Shown here one piece after another: positions 1 through 7,453 of a stretch of 64,000 nt of DNA. Both the position numbers and the translations under genes were made by a program. The notes below the pieces were generated by a model, which was not told the DNA's origin, did no database searches, and saw nothing but the letters and a program-made list of their open reading frames with translations. The DNA is from Phocaeicola vulgatus. GTDB lineage: Bacteria > Bacteroidota > Bacteroidia > Bacteroidales > Tannerellaceae. How positions within the stretch are numbered: the first letter of the stretch is position 1; each line of letters begins with the position of its first letter. The DNA lies in the NCBI GenBank assembly GCA_022009975.1, contig CP091733.1, positions 699,001-763,000 of the forward strand, read 5' to 3'.

Positions 1-2
1 AA

Positions 3-200
3 GAAGGAATGGTTACGGATTTTTCATTGGTGAAGAATATCGTGCAGGACCAATTGGATCATAAAGTCCTGAATGATGTGCTCCCGTTTAATCCGACAGC
101 CGAAAATATCGCTTGCTGGATTTGTTCTCAAGTCCCTAATTGTTTCAAAGTCGAAGTGCAGGAATCGGAAGGTAATATAGCCATTTATGAGAAAGATTAA
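3..200 (+). CDS. queD: QueD C-terminal part (6-carboxytetrahydropterin synthase), cut by window start
   Basis: The 5' part of the gene lies outside the window; about 65 C-terminal residues remain. They read GMVTDFSLVKNIV, then FDHK-like LDHKVLN and PTAENIA, the typical end of the QueD/PTPS family, with a closing VQESEGN stretch matching the conserved ES motif. QueD converts dihydroneopterin triphosphate to 6-carboxy-5,6,7,8-tetrahydropterin in queuosine (7-deazaguanine) synthesis. The stop overlaps the start of queE by 14 bases, so the two are translationally coupled, which supports the call. The catalytic cysteine and zinc histidines lie upstream of the window and cannot be checked. Confidence 0.85.
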   Translation, partial: EGMVTDFSLVKNIVQDQLDHKVLNDVLPFNPTAENIACWICSQVPNCFKVEVQESEGNIAIYEKD

Positions 201-732
201 CGAGATATTTTATAGTTTGCAGGGAGAAGGATTCCACACCGGGACTCCCGCTTTGTTTATCCGTTTTTCAGGTTGCAACTTGAAATGCAGCTTTTGCGAC
301 ACGAAGCATGAAGAAGGGGAGTGGATGAGCGATGAGGATATTGTGGCAAAAGCCAAGGAATGTCCGACGAAAATGGTCGTATTGACAGGCGGAGAACCTT
401 CACTATGGATAGATGAGGCTTTTGTGGAGAAGCTGCATCAGGCAGGAAAATATGTTTGTATTGAGACGAACGGCACGCATCCAATCCCCGACTCGGTAGA
501 TTGGATTACCTGTTCTCCCAAAGGAGCTCCGGTCGTCTTGACACGGATTGACGAAGTTAAGGTCGTTTATACAGGCGATGAAGATGTCGAACCTTATTTG
601 TCATTGCCCGCCCAAGTTCACTTCCTCCAGCCCTGTTCGTGCAAGAACACCCAAGAAGTGGTGGCTTATATTCAGGAGCATCCCCAGTGGCGGCTTAGTT
701 TGCAAACACACAAATGGATAGGTATTTTATAA
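187..732 (+). CDS. queE: QueE, 7-carboxy-7-deazaguanine synthase (radical SAM)
   Basis: 181 residues. A radical-SAM cluster motif of the form C-x3-C-x2-C is seen at C30, C34 and C37 (GCNLKCSFCD), preceded by the substrate-side SLQGEG motif and followed by the SAM-binding TGGEPS motif. QueE contracts 6-carboxytetrahydropterin, the QueD product, to 7-carboxy-7-deazaguanine, the precursor of preQ0 and queuosine. The start overlaps the end of queD, so this is a queDE operon. Length is normal for the compact Bacteroidales enzymes and the frame is intact. cobQ starts 14 bases after the stop. Confidence 0.95.
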   Translation: MRKINEIFYSLQGEGFHTGTPALFIRFSGCNLKCSFCDTKHEEGEWMSDEDIVAKAKECPTKMVVLTGGEPSLWIDEAFVEKLHQAGKYVCIETNGTHPIPDSVDWITCSPKGAPVVLTRIDEVKVVYTGDEDVEPYLSLPAQVHFLQPCSCKNTQEVVAYIQEHPQWRLSLQTHKWIGIL

Positions 733-745
733 AATAAAGATCGAT

Positions 746-2254
746 ATGGCAAAGAGGTTTCAGAAACCGATTATGTTCGTAGGAACTTGTTCGGATGCAG
801 GAAAGAGTATTATCAATACGGCTTTTTGCCGTATCTTCAAGCAAGATGGTTATTCTCCTGCTCCCTTTAAAGCACAGAATATGTCCCTCAACTCCTTTTC
901 CACTCCGGAAGGAGGAGAGATGGGAAGGGCGCAGGTGGTACAAGCGGAAGCCTGTGGAATTTCCCCTCATACGGATATGAATCCGGTATTGCTGAAACCG
1001 ACTACCGACAAAGGTTCCCAGATTATATTGAACGGCAAACCGGTAGGAAATATGTCCGCAAAGGATTATTTTGGCGTTCATGCACAGAAAGAACAGCTGT
1101 TCAAAGAGGCTCAAAAGGCGTTTGAAAGGTTGCGAGAACGTTATAATCCAGTGGTGTTAGAAGGTGCTGGCAGTATATCTGAAGTCAATTTGCGTGACCG
1201 TGACATTACCAATATGCGCATGGCTCTTTATGCCGGGGCTGATACTTATCTGGTGGCGGACATAGACCGCGGAGGCGTATTTGCTTCGGTGTACGGGTCT
1301 ATTGCTTTGCTGAGACCGGAAGAGCGGGCTTTGATCAAAGGCGTCATCATAAACAAATTCCGTGGGGATGTTTCCCTGTTTGAAGAGGGTAAAAAGATTA
1401 TAGAAGATTTGACAGGTGTCCCGGTGGTGGGCGTCATTCCTTACTTTAAGGATATAAAGATAGAAGAGGAGGATTCCGTCGCTTTGGAAATGAAGAACAA
1501 AACTTACCAGCAAGGCAAAATCAATGTGGCGATTGTTTTGTTGAAACGTATTTCCAACTTCACCGATTTCAATGTCTTGGAGACGGACGGACGCTTTAAT
1601 CCCTATTATACCAATAATCCTGAAGAGATAGAAATGGCTGATATCGTTATCCTTCCCGGATCGAAAAGTACGTTGGCTGACTTGCAGACCATCCGTGCCA
1701 ATGGCGTGGCAGAAGCAATTGTCCGTGCATATAAATCGGGCAAGAAAGTGATTGGCATTTGCGGAGGCTACCAAATGATGGGGACACGCTTGGAAGACCC
1801 GGAAGCGATAGAAAGCAGTTTGCCGGTTGTTCCGGGAATAGGTTTACTTCCCCAAGTGACACGCATCGAAACCGAGAAAGTGACGAAGCAGAGCCGGTTC
1901 GCTTTTGTGGCAAGCGAGACGGATAAGGCAGCAACGACCTACAACAACCGGGGTTATGAGATACACATGGGACAGACATCCTTATTGCCGGGAACAGTTG
2001 CCCGGCCTGTTGCTAAATTGGAAGATGGCAGGGAGGACGGCTATTATATGAACGACCGTTGTTGGGGAAGTTATTTGCATGGTATATTGGATAATCCGGA
2101 AGTGTTGGACCGCTTGGCAAAGGGCTTGACAAAAGACTCTTCCAAACCGTTCGATTACGAAGCTTTCAAAGAGGAACAATACGATAAATTGGCTGATTGG
2201 GTGCGTGCCCATGCGGATGTGGATTATATTTATCGGACAGCCGGAGTGAAATAG
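746..2254 (+). CDS. cobQ: CobQ, adenosylcobyric acid synthase (glutamine-hydrolysing)
   Basis: 502 residues, intact. The N-terminal half is a dethiobiotin-synthetase-like P-loop domain (GTCSDAGKS near residue 13, KAQNMSLNS near 45); the C-terminal half is a class I glutamine amidotransferase-like domain with nucleophile C339 in GICGGYQMMG and the partner H445 in YLHGIL. CobQ amidates four carboxyl groups of adenosylcobyrinic acid a,c-diamide during cobamide synthesis in the cytoplasm. It follows queE by 14 bases and is probably cotranscribed with it, though the pathways are unrelated. No B12 riboswitch is visible before it, unlike cbiK at 54.5 kb. Confidence 0.95.
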   Translation: MAKRFQKPIMFVGTCSDAGKSIINTAFCRIFKQDGYSPAPFKAQNMSLNSFSTPEGGEMGRAQVVQAEACGISPHTDMNPVLLKPTTDKGSQIILNGKPVGNMSAKDYFGVHAQKEQLFKEAQKAFERLRERYNPVVLEGAGSISEVNLRDRDITNMRMALYAGADTYLVADIDRGGVFASVYGSIALLRPEERALIKGVIINKFRGDVSLFEEGKKIIEDLTGVPVVGVIPYFKDIKIEEEDSVALEMKNKTYQQGKINVAIVLLKRISNFTDFNVLETDGRFNPYYTNNPEEIEMADIVILPGSKSTLADLQTIRANGVAEAIVRAYKSGKKVIGICGGYQMMGTRLEDPEAIESSLPVVPGIGLLPQVTRIETEKVTKQSRFAFVASETDKAATTYNNRGYEIHMGQTSLLPGTVARPVAKLEDGREDGYYMNDRCWGSYLHGILDNPEVLDRLAKGLTKDSSKPFDYEAFKEEQYDKLADWVRAHADVDYIYRTAGVK

Positions 2255-2304
2255 TCACAGCTCGATTATTGGGCGTTTATTTGTTTGATAGTTAGTATCT
2301 TATA

Positions 2305-2405
2305 AAACATACCGTTGTTTTGAGAAAAACATTGGACGTTTTTGAAAAAACATTGGACGTTTTTTGAAAAACATTGGACGTTTTTGAAAAAACAACGGTA
2401 TGTTT
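2305..2405. repeat. Inverted-repeat-bounded array of ~21-bp A-core-T units (element 1)
   Basis: A left arm AAACATACCGTTGTTTTGA (2305-2323) is matched by its reverse complement at the right end (AAAACAACGGTATGTTT, 2389-2405). Between them lie three direct copies of a unit of the form A5-6 CATTGGACG T5-6 G, period 21-22 bases. The same arms bound a second element at 42599-42700, in which the inner units read in the opposite direction. Each unit can pair its A tract with its T tract, and the whole element can fold on its outer arms. Function unknown; termination or a MITE-like element are the options I consider. Confidence 0.85.
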
Positions 2406-2426
2406 TTTTCGATACATTTTATCTTT

Positions 2427-2481
2427 GTTTTAACGCCGTTTAAACGGTGTTTTAATAGCATTAAAATACCATTAAAATGTA
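2427..2481. repeat. 11-bp-periodic GTTTAAACGGT-type array (five units)
   Basis: Five consecutive 11-base units: GTTTTAACGCC, GTTTAAACGGT, GTTTTAATAGC, ATTAAAATACC, ATTAAAATGTA. The period is exactly 11 bases, about one helical turn. The same design recurs at 27636-27679 and 62680-62734; the unit GTTTAAACGGT is identical here and in the third array. All three lie between convergent genes. Function unknown; phased A/T tracts could bend DNA or be read by a protein on one face of the helix. Confidence 0.8.
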
Positions 2482-2500
2482 GATTGTTCGAGGTCGATAT

Positions 2501-2573
2501 GTCAGAATTGCAAAGCTTCGTTGCTTCTGGAATCTGATTGCAGCATCTGACTTTTTGCTAATTCTGACACACC
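2501..2573. repeat. Imperfect inverted repeat ending in AATTCTGACACACC
   Basis: GTCAGAATTGCAAA at 2501-2514 pairs with TTTGCTAATTCTGAC at 2554-2568 with one bulged base. The right end continues as ACACC. The same end sequence, GCAATTCTGACACACC, occurs at 42805-42820 beside the second inverted-repeat element, so the two loci share more than one module. It resembles the end of a miniature mobile element or a weak terminator for the minus-strand gene; the sequence alone does not decide. Confidence 0.55.
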
Positions 2574-2583
2574 GCCATTCAGA

Positions 2584-3704
2584 TTATAATGCAGTCCAAA
2601 TATAATCCCAGATCATATTCAACTCTTCTTGCATATCCCCTAAGTTCGCAGTGACTGCAACCACTGCATCCTTTTCCGGCATGACAATGATATACTGTCC
2701 AAAGGCGCCATCGGCACGGAAACAGTTATGACGGCAACGCCAGAATTGGTAGCCATATCCCTGTACCCAATCACTGTTCTCCTTCGTCAAGTTTTTCTCT
2801 GCTGCCTCCTCAGGACGGACACCGGCAGGAACAGAAGGGACAACAGCGGAAGAGGCTGTTTCAACCCATTCTTGTGGCAGAAGTTGCTGGCCGTTCCATG
2901 CGCCTTTTTGGAGCAAGAACAATCCCATCTTTGCCAAATCTTCCGTTTTAAGGAATAATCCCCAACCGCCACAATTGATGCCTTGCGGACTCTCTTGCCA
3001 TTTCGTAGCATTGATGTGCAATGGGTCAAACAAGCGAGGCTTCAAATAGTCGATAACCTTTTCACCTGTAACCTTTTGCAAGATGGCAGAAAGCATATAT
3101 GTGCCCAAACTGTTATAAACATAATAAGTTCCCGGTTCGTGTACCACTGGACCTGCCAAGAAAGCTTTTACCCAGCTCACATTGTTAATGGTGTCGCGCA
3201 CAGTTCCCACCTCTTTGTCTTGTCCGCAAGTCATGGTGAGCAAATGGCGGATTTCCATCTTTTTCAAGTTATCACTTACTTCTGCCGGCAATTCATCCGG
3301 GAAGAAAGAGATGACTTTGTCAGTTACATTCAATTTACCTTCAGCCACGGCAAACCCTATCGCTGTAGAGGTAAACGATTTGCTGACAGACCACAAGCCA
3401 TGAGGGACATCGGGCTTTCCTTCCCCTCTCCAATGTTCAGCAACCACTTTCCCATGCTGGACAACCATGATGCTCTCGACGTTTATGTTCTTTCATCAAG
3501 GGCAGTCAAGTAGTTTTTCATGCTTGTTTGCAAACTCTCCGAAGCTTCCCCGTGGAATAAATTTCCGGTTGCAGGGTCGATGTTGCATTCTTGAACGGCA
3601 GTTACTTCGGTAGTTGAAGCATCGGCGTTCTTCTTGTTCATTTGGCAAGACGTAATGGTCAAACCTGCTGCTAATAACAAACTGCAGCACAAAATGCGTT
3701 TCAT
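2584..3704 (-). CDS. Serine hydrolase, beta-lactamase/class C fold, lipoprotein (one frameshift)
   Basis: Two fragments form one protein of about 373 residues. The N-terminal part (3704-3483) has a lipoprotein signal ending in LTITSC, so the product is probably anchored in the envelope. The remainder has the class C beta-lactamase signature: SVSK (SxxK nucleophile) within LWSVSKSFTSTAIG and the YxN motif in YVYNSLGTY. Known relatives are peptidases and esterases as well as beta-lactamases, so the substrate is unknown. The frame is lost near 3489, where one more A (sense strand) restores DERNINVESIMVVQHG. It starts 26 bases after the end of panD on the same strand. Confidence 0.85.
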
Positions 3705-3729
3705 AAGATTTATTAATTTAATAAGAGTG

Positions 3730-4080
3730 TCAGATTAATCTATTTGTCGCTGTATCCGGGAAAATCACAGAAGGCTTGAATGTCTTCGCCTCCTCGAAGT
3801 CCATATAGGCATACGACATGATGATGACCACATCGCCTGGTTGCACTTTGCGGGCAGCAGCTCCATTCAGGCAAATAACACCGGAGCCCGGTTCACCTTT
3901 GATGACATAAGTCTCAAACCTTTCCCCATTGTTGTTATTCACGATGGCCACTTTCTCGTTTGGGATTAAATTGGCTGCTTCCATCAATGCGCCGTCAATA
4001 GTTATGCTGCCAATATAATTGAGATTGGCCTCTGTCACTGTTACTCTGTGAATTTTCGACTTGACTACTTCTACGTACAT
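3730..4080 (-). CDS. panD: PanD, aspartate 1-decarboxylase proenzyme
   Basis: 116 residues, intact. The self-cleavage site G24-S25 is seen in NYIGSITID; cleavage there generates the pyruvoyl group. K9 and the conserved NGAAAR segment needed for catalysis are present. The enzyme makes beta-alanine from aspartate for pantothenate synthesis. It lies 12 bases downstream of panC on the same strand, so its product and PanC's substrate requirement are co-produced. Confidence 0.96.
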   Translation of the reverse strand: MYVEVVKSKIHRVTVTEANLNYIGSITIDGALMEAANLIPNEKVAIVNNNNGERFETYVIKGEPGSGVICLNGAAARKVQPGDVVIIMSYAYMDFEEAKTFKPSVIFPDTATNRLI

Positions 4081-4092
4081 CGTTATATTATG

Positions 4093-4932
4093 TTAATATT
4101 TAATATTGTCAATCAGGCGTACTTCACCGCAATAAACGGTAATGCATCCAACCGGATAATCCGTATCGCTCCATTGCTGGATAGGCTGCATGGTGTTTCC
4201 GTCAACGATTTCGTAATATTCGACTTCCATGTCCTGATCTTGGTTGATTGTATTGACTACGAAATCGTGTACCTCTTTCACGGACATGTCCGCAGCCTTT
4301 TCCACACTCTCTTTCAATGTCTTTGCAATCAGAGGCGCTTTCTTGCGCAATTCAGGAGACAACCGGGTGTTGCGGCTGCTCAATGCTAATCCGTCAGCTT
4401 CCCTGCAAATAGGGCAATCCACAATCTGCACCGGCAACTTCAGTTGCTTGACCATTTCACGGATGACAGCAATCTGTTGGAAATCCTTTTCTCCGAAGTA
4501 GGCACGATCCGGCTCCACGATGTAGAAAAGTTTGCTGACCACCTGTGCCACGCCGTTGAAATGTCCCGGGCGGCGCGGACCTTCCATGACGGATGCGACA
4601 GGTCCTAAATCAAATACTCGGTTGTCTGGTTCTGGATACATTTCTTCGACAGAAGGAGCGAATACGTACGTACATCCCGCCGGCTCCAATAAAGCGCAGT
4701 CGTTGTCCAATGTACGAGGATAGGTCTCCAGGTCGTGTTTGTCGTTGAACTGTGTCGGATTGACAAATACACTCACTACGCAAATGTCATTTTCAGCAAC
4801 ACAGCGTTTAACCAAACTCAAGTGTCCGGCATGCAAAGCACCCATGGTGGGAACCAGTCCTATATGCTTGCCTTTCTCCCTTTCTTGTGACAAGAAAAGT
4901 TTCAAATCTTCAATTTTATTTACTACTTTCAT
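4093..4932 (-). CDS. panC: PanC, pantothenate synthetase
   Basis: 279 residues, intact. The nucleotidyl-transferase signature is present: [16 protein letters not shown] with the HxGH motif, followed by VNPTQFN and YFGEKDFQQ, and a late LSSRN motif. It joins pantoate and beta-alanine with ATP to make pantothenate. First gene of a panC-panD unit transcribed leftward, divergent from the GT5 gene that starts at 5033; the 100-base gap holds promoters for both. Confidence 0.96.
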   Translation of the reverse strand: MKVVNKIEDLKLFLSQEREKGKHIGLVPTMGALHAGHLSLVKRCVAENDICVVSVFVNPTQFNDKHDLETYPRTLDNDCALLEPAGCTYVFAPSVEEMYPEPDNRVFDLGPVASVMEGPRRPGHFNGVAQVVSKLFYIVEPDRAYFGEKDFQQIAVIREMVKQLKLPVQIVDCPICREADGLALSSRNTRLSPELRKKAPLIAKTLKESVEKAADMSVKEVHDFVVNTINQDQDMEVEYYEIVDGNTMQPIQQWSDTDYPVGCITVYCGEVRLIDNIKY

Positions 4933-4998
4933 CTTAATAGATGCTTAAAAAAACTTTGCAAAGCAACAAAATAATTATCAGAAATGAAAGATTTTTAT

Positions 4999-5006
4999 TA
5001 CCTTTG
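4999..5006 (+). promoter_or_regulatory. Bacteroidetes-type -7 box TACCTTTG before the GT5 gene
   Basis: TACCTTTG fits the TAnnTTTG -7 consensus of Bacteroidetes and lies 27 bases before the start codon at 5033. No convincing TTTG element is seen about 20 bases upstream, so the call rests on the -7 box and its placement in a divergent gap. Confidence 0.55.
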
Positions 5007-5032
5007 TACCGTTTACAAAATCATTTTATAGA

Positions 5033-5848
5033 ATGGATGCTAAAAGAATATTGTTTATAAATCAAGAAATCAGCCCTTATTTACCAGGAACTGAGATTTC
5101 AAAGTTATGTCGAGAGTTACCTCAAGGTATTTTGGAACGCGGACGAGAAATAAGAGCTTTTATGCCTAAATACGGTAACGTAAACGAACGTAGGAACCAA
5201 CTGCACGAAGTGATACGTCTGTCTGGTATGAACTTGATAATTGACGATACAGACCATCCATTGATTATCAAGGTCGCTTCTATCCAAGCTGCCCGCATGC
5301 AGATTTATTTCATCGACAATGATGATTATTTCGCTCGCAAAGGCACAGTGGTTGATGATAATAACGTGGAATTTGAAGATAACGATGAACGTTCAATCTT
5401 CTATGTCCGCGGTGTGATGGAAACGGTTAAGAAGCTCCGTTGGATTCCTGACCTGATTCATTGCCATGGATGGATGTCAGCAGTAACAGGTTTGTATATC
5501 AAACGCATGTACGCTGATGATCCTTGTTTCCGTGATGCCAAGGTTGTCTATTCTGTATATAACGAAGAGTTCAAGAATCCGTTGGATGCCAACTTTGCCA
5601 ACAAGCTGAAAATGGATGGTGCATTGGATAAGGACCTTGTTGGGATCAAGGAGGATACCAGTTTTGTGGGACTTTCCAAGCTGGCAATTGACTTCGCAGA
5701 TGGAATAATCCAAGGAAGTGAAACAATAAATCCGGAACTCATGGATTATATTTCAACCAAGAAGACACCTTTCTTGCCGTACCAGTCACCTGAAACTTAT
5801 ATGGATGAGTACAATAAATTCTATGATGTCGTTTTGGAATCTAAATAA
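5033..5848 (+). CDS. Glycogen/starch synthase catalytic N-terminal domain protein (short GT5 form)
   Basis: 271 residues, intact. The protein opens with a GT5-like motif in a changed form (ILFINQEISPYLPGTEISKLC, where typical GlgA has E-x3-P-x-K-x-G-G-L) and continues through IHCHGWMSAVTGLY, the DxHDWQT-equivalent of starch synthases. It ends at about the length of the N-terminal Rossmann domain; the usual C-terminal ADP-glucose-binding domain is absent. This short form next to panC/panD and a DUF4270 gene is a recurrent Bacteroidales arrangement. Whether it has synthase activity alone is not shown; glycogen or storage-glucan metabolism is inferred from family. Confidence 0.85.
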   Translation: MDAKRILFINQEISPYLPGTEISKLCRELPQGILERGREIRAFMPKYGNVNERRNQLHEVIRLSGMNLIIDDTDHPLIIKVASIQAARMQIYFIDNDDYFARKGTVVDDNNVEFEDNDERSIFYVRGVMETVKKLRWIPDLIHCHGWMSAVTGLYIKRMYADDPCFRDAKVVYSVYNEEFKNPLDANFANKLKMDGALDKDLVGIKEDTSFVGLSKLAIDFADGIIQGSETINPELMDYISTKKTPFLPYQSPETYMDEYNKFYDVVLESK

Positions 5849-5859
5849 TAATTAAAACA

Positions 5860-7274
5860 ATGAAGATGAAACGTCTTATACTTGGGCTCGCATTGGGATC
5901 CTTTCTTAGGCGGGTGTAATGATGATTTGAGTTTGGTTGGACCAAGTATTCAGCCCGAGGCTGACAAAGTCAGAGCTTTTACCGACACGTTCGAGGTGGA
6001 AATGTCTACTATCAAGCTCGATTCGGTTTATGCGAGGACAGTAAGTGGATTATTAGGCGAATTGTATGATCCGCTTTATGGCAACATCAAAGCTGATTAT
6101 ATCTGCCAGTTTTACTGTCCGGAGAATTATAAATTTTCCCATGAGCCTATTGAAGGAAAGGTGGATTCCATGGCGTTCTTTATCCTGTATCAACGCGATA
6201 CGAAGGGTAACATATCCTCTTCTTGTATTGGTGACACTTTGGCTCCTATGCAAGCACGGATTTACAAAGTGACAAAACCGTTGGAGCGCAATTATTATAC
6301 GAATATGAATGCGGCGGATTATTGTGACATGGAGACATTGTTGGGTGAGAAAACTTATACGCCGAGGGATTTGAGCATTTCTGATTCTATCCGCTCTATT
6401 ACCAGCGCAACCGACAACAACTATTATACTCCGAATGTCCGTATCCGTATTTCAACCGATTTGGCACAGGCATTCTATGATGAAACGGTCAATAATCCGC
6501 AATCGTTTAAACCAGGATACTTTTAACCAATTCTTCCCCGGTTTTTATGTGACGACAGGTTATGGGACGGGCAATATTTTGAAGGTGGCGCAATCTTCAT
6601 TCTTCATCTATTATAAATATATGTCTAAGACCTCTGCCGGGAAAGATACGATTATCAATACTCGTGAGCAATTCAATGTGACGAAAGAGGTCATTCAGAT
6701 GAATCAGGTGAAGAACGACAACTTGGAGGCGTTGTTGGAACCGAATGAAGAGTACAGTTATATGAAAACTCCTTCCGGAGTATGTACAAAGATAGTCGTA
6801 CCGGCTAAGACAATCCAAGAGAAAATAGGAACCCGTATTTTGAATGATTTCCGTTTTAAATTGAAGGCCATGCCGCAGGAGAAATGGAAGTATTCGTTCG
6901 AGGCTCCTTCCACGGTCTTGTTGATGCCGCAGGATTCAATGAAGAATTTCTTTGAGAAGAACAAAATGAGCGACAACGTGACGGCGTTTAGAGGGGATTA
7001 TGACTCTGATACACGCACCTACGATTTTGGTAATATTTCGAATGTCCTGCAAATGCATATGATTAACAATCCGGACAAAGATATGGAATTGTTGGTTATT
7101 CCGATTTATTGTGCGACGACAACTGTTGCTTCTTCTGGTTATTGGAATTCGGGAACGACAACTACAACGACCTCTATGAGTAACTATTTGTCTCCTTCGG
7201 GCGTTAAACTGAAGAAAGATAAAGAGGCACGGCAGATTGTCATTGTGACAAGTGAATACAATAAAGAGAAATAG
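5860..7274 (+). CDS. DUF4270-family lipoprotein (two frameshifts)
   Basis: I place the start at ATG 5860 (MKMKRLILGLALGS), 11 bases after the GT5 gene. The frame breaks near 5895-5911 inside the signal peptide; in the next frame it reads GGCNDDLSLVG, a lipobox cysteine. A second break lies near 6505, where two more T would give SFLNQDTFNQFFPGFYV. The combined product is about 470 residues with the PGFYVTTGYG-like region and C-terminal VTSEYNKE typical of DUF4270 proteins. The family is outer-membrane-associated and of unknown function; its steady position after the GT5 gene is a known Bacteroidales pattern. Confidence 0.8.
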
Positions 7275-7332
7275 AATAGAGATATTTGATATAAATCAAA
7301 CTCAATTTTAATTTTTTTCATAAGCTATTAAG

Positions 7333-7368
7333 AAACCCGAAGTCGAGAGATTTCGGGTTTTTGTTTTG
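7333..7368 (+). terminator. Intrinsic terminator after the DUF4270 gene
   Basis: AAACCCGAA (7333-7341) pairs with TTTCGGGTTT (7351-7360) across a 9-base loop and is followed by a T-rich run. It ends the GT5-DUF4270 unit. The T tract overlaps the -33 region of the next promoter. Confidence 0.85.
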
Positions 7369-7396
7369 TGTTTTTCTCAATGAATATATATCTTTG
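7365..7396 (+). promoter_or_regulatory. Promoter of the TPR hybrid sensor gene
   Basis: TTTG at 7365-7368 and TATCTTTG at 7389-7396 are separated by 20 bases, matching the Bacteroidetes -33/-7 arrangement. The start codon at 7454 lies about 50 bases downstream of the expected start of transcription. Confidence 0.7.
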
Positions 7397-7453
7397 CGAA
7401 TAACATAAGTTGGAAATGAAATAGGTTCTATATAAAAAGTAAAGTATATCTTC

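Larger units (their letters stand above)
2255..2583. other. Convergent intergenic region packed with repeats
   Basis: The 329 bases between the ends of cobQ (plus) and the serine-hydrolase gene (minus) hold no gene. From left to right they contain an inverted-repeat-bounded array (2305-2405), an 11-bp-periodic array (2427-2481) and an imperfect hairpin (2501-2569), each listed separately. No standard GC-rich terminator with a T tract is present, so one or more of these may end transcription from both sides. Confidence 0.7.

Noticed and set aside
1157..1774. Long minus-strand open frames opposite cobQ
   Set aside because: They are shadows of the strongly supported cobQ frame and show no family features.
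2305..2405. Repeat array considered as a CRISPR
   Set aside because: The whole unit repeats, with no spacers, and it is bounded by an inverted repeat.
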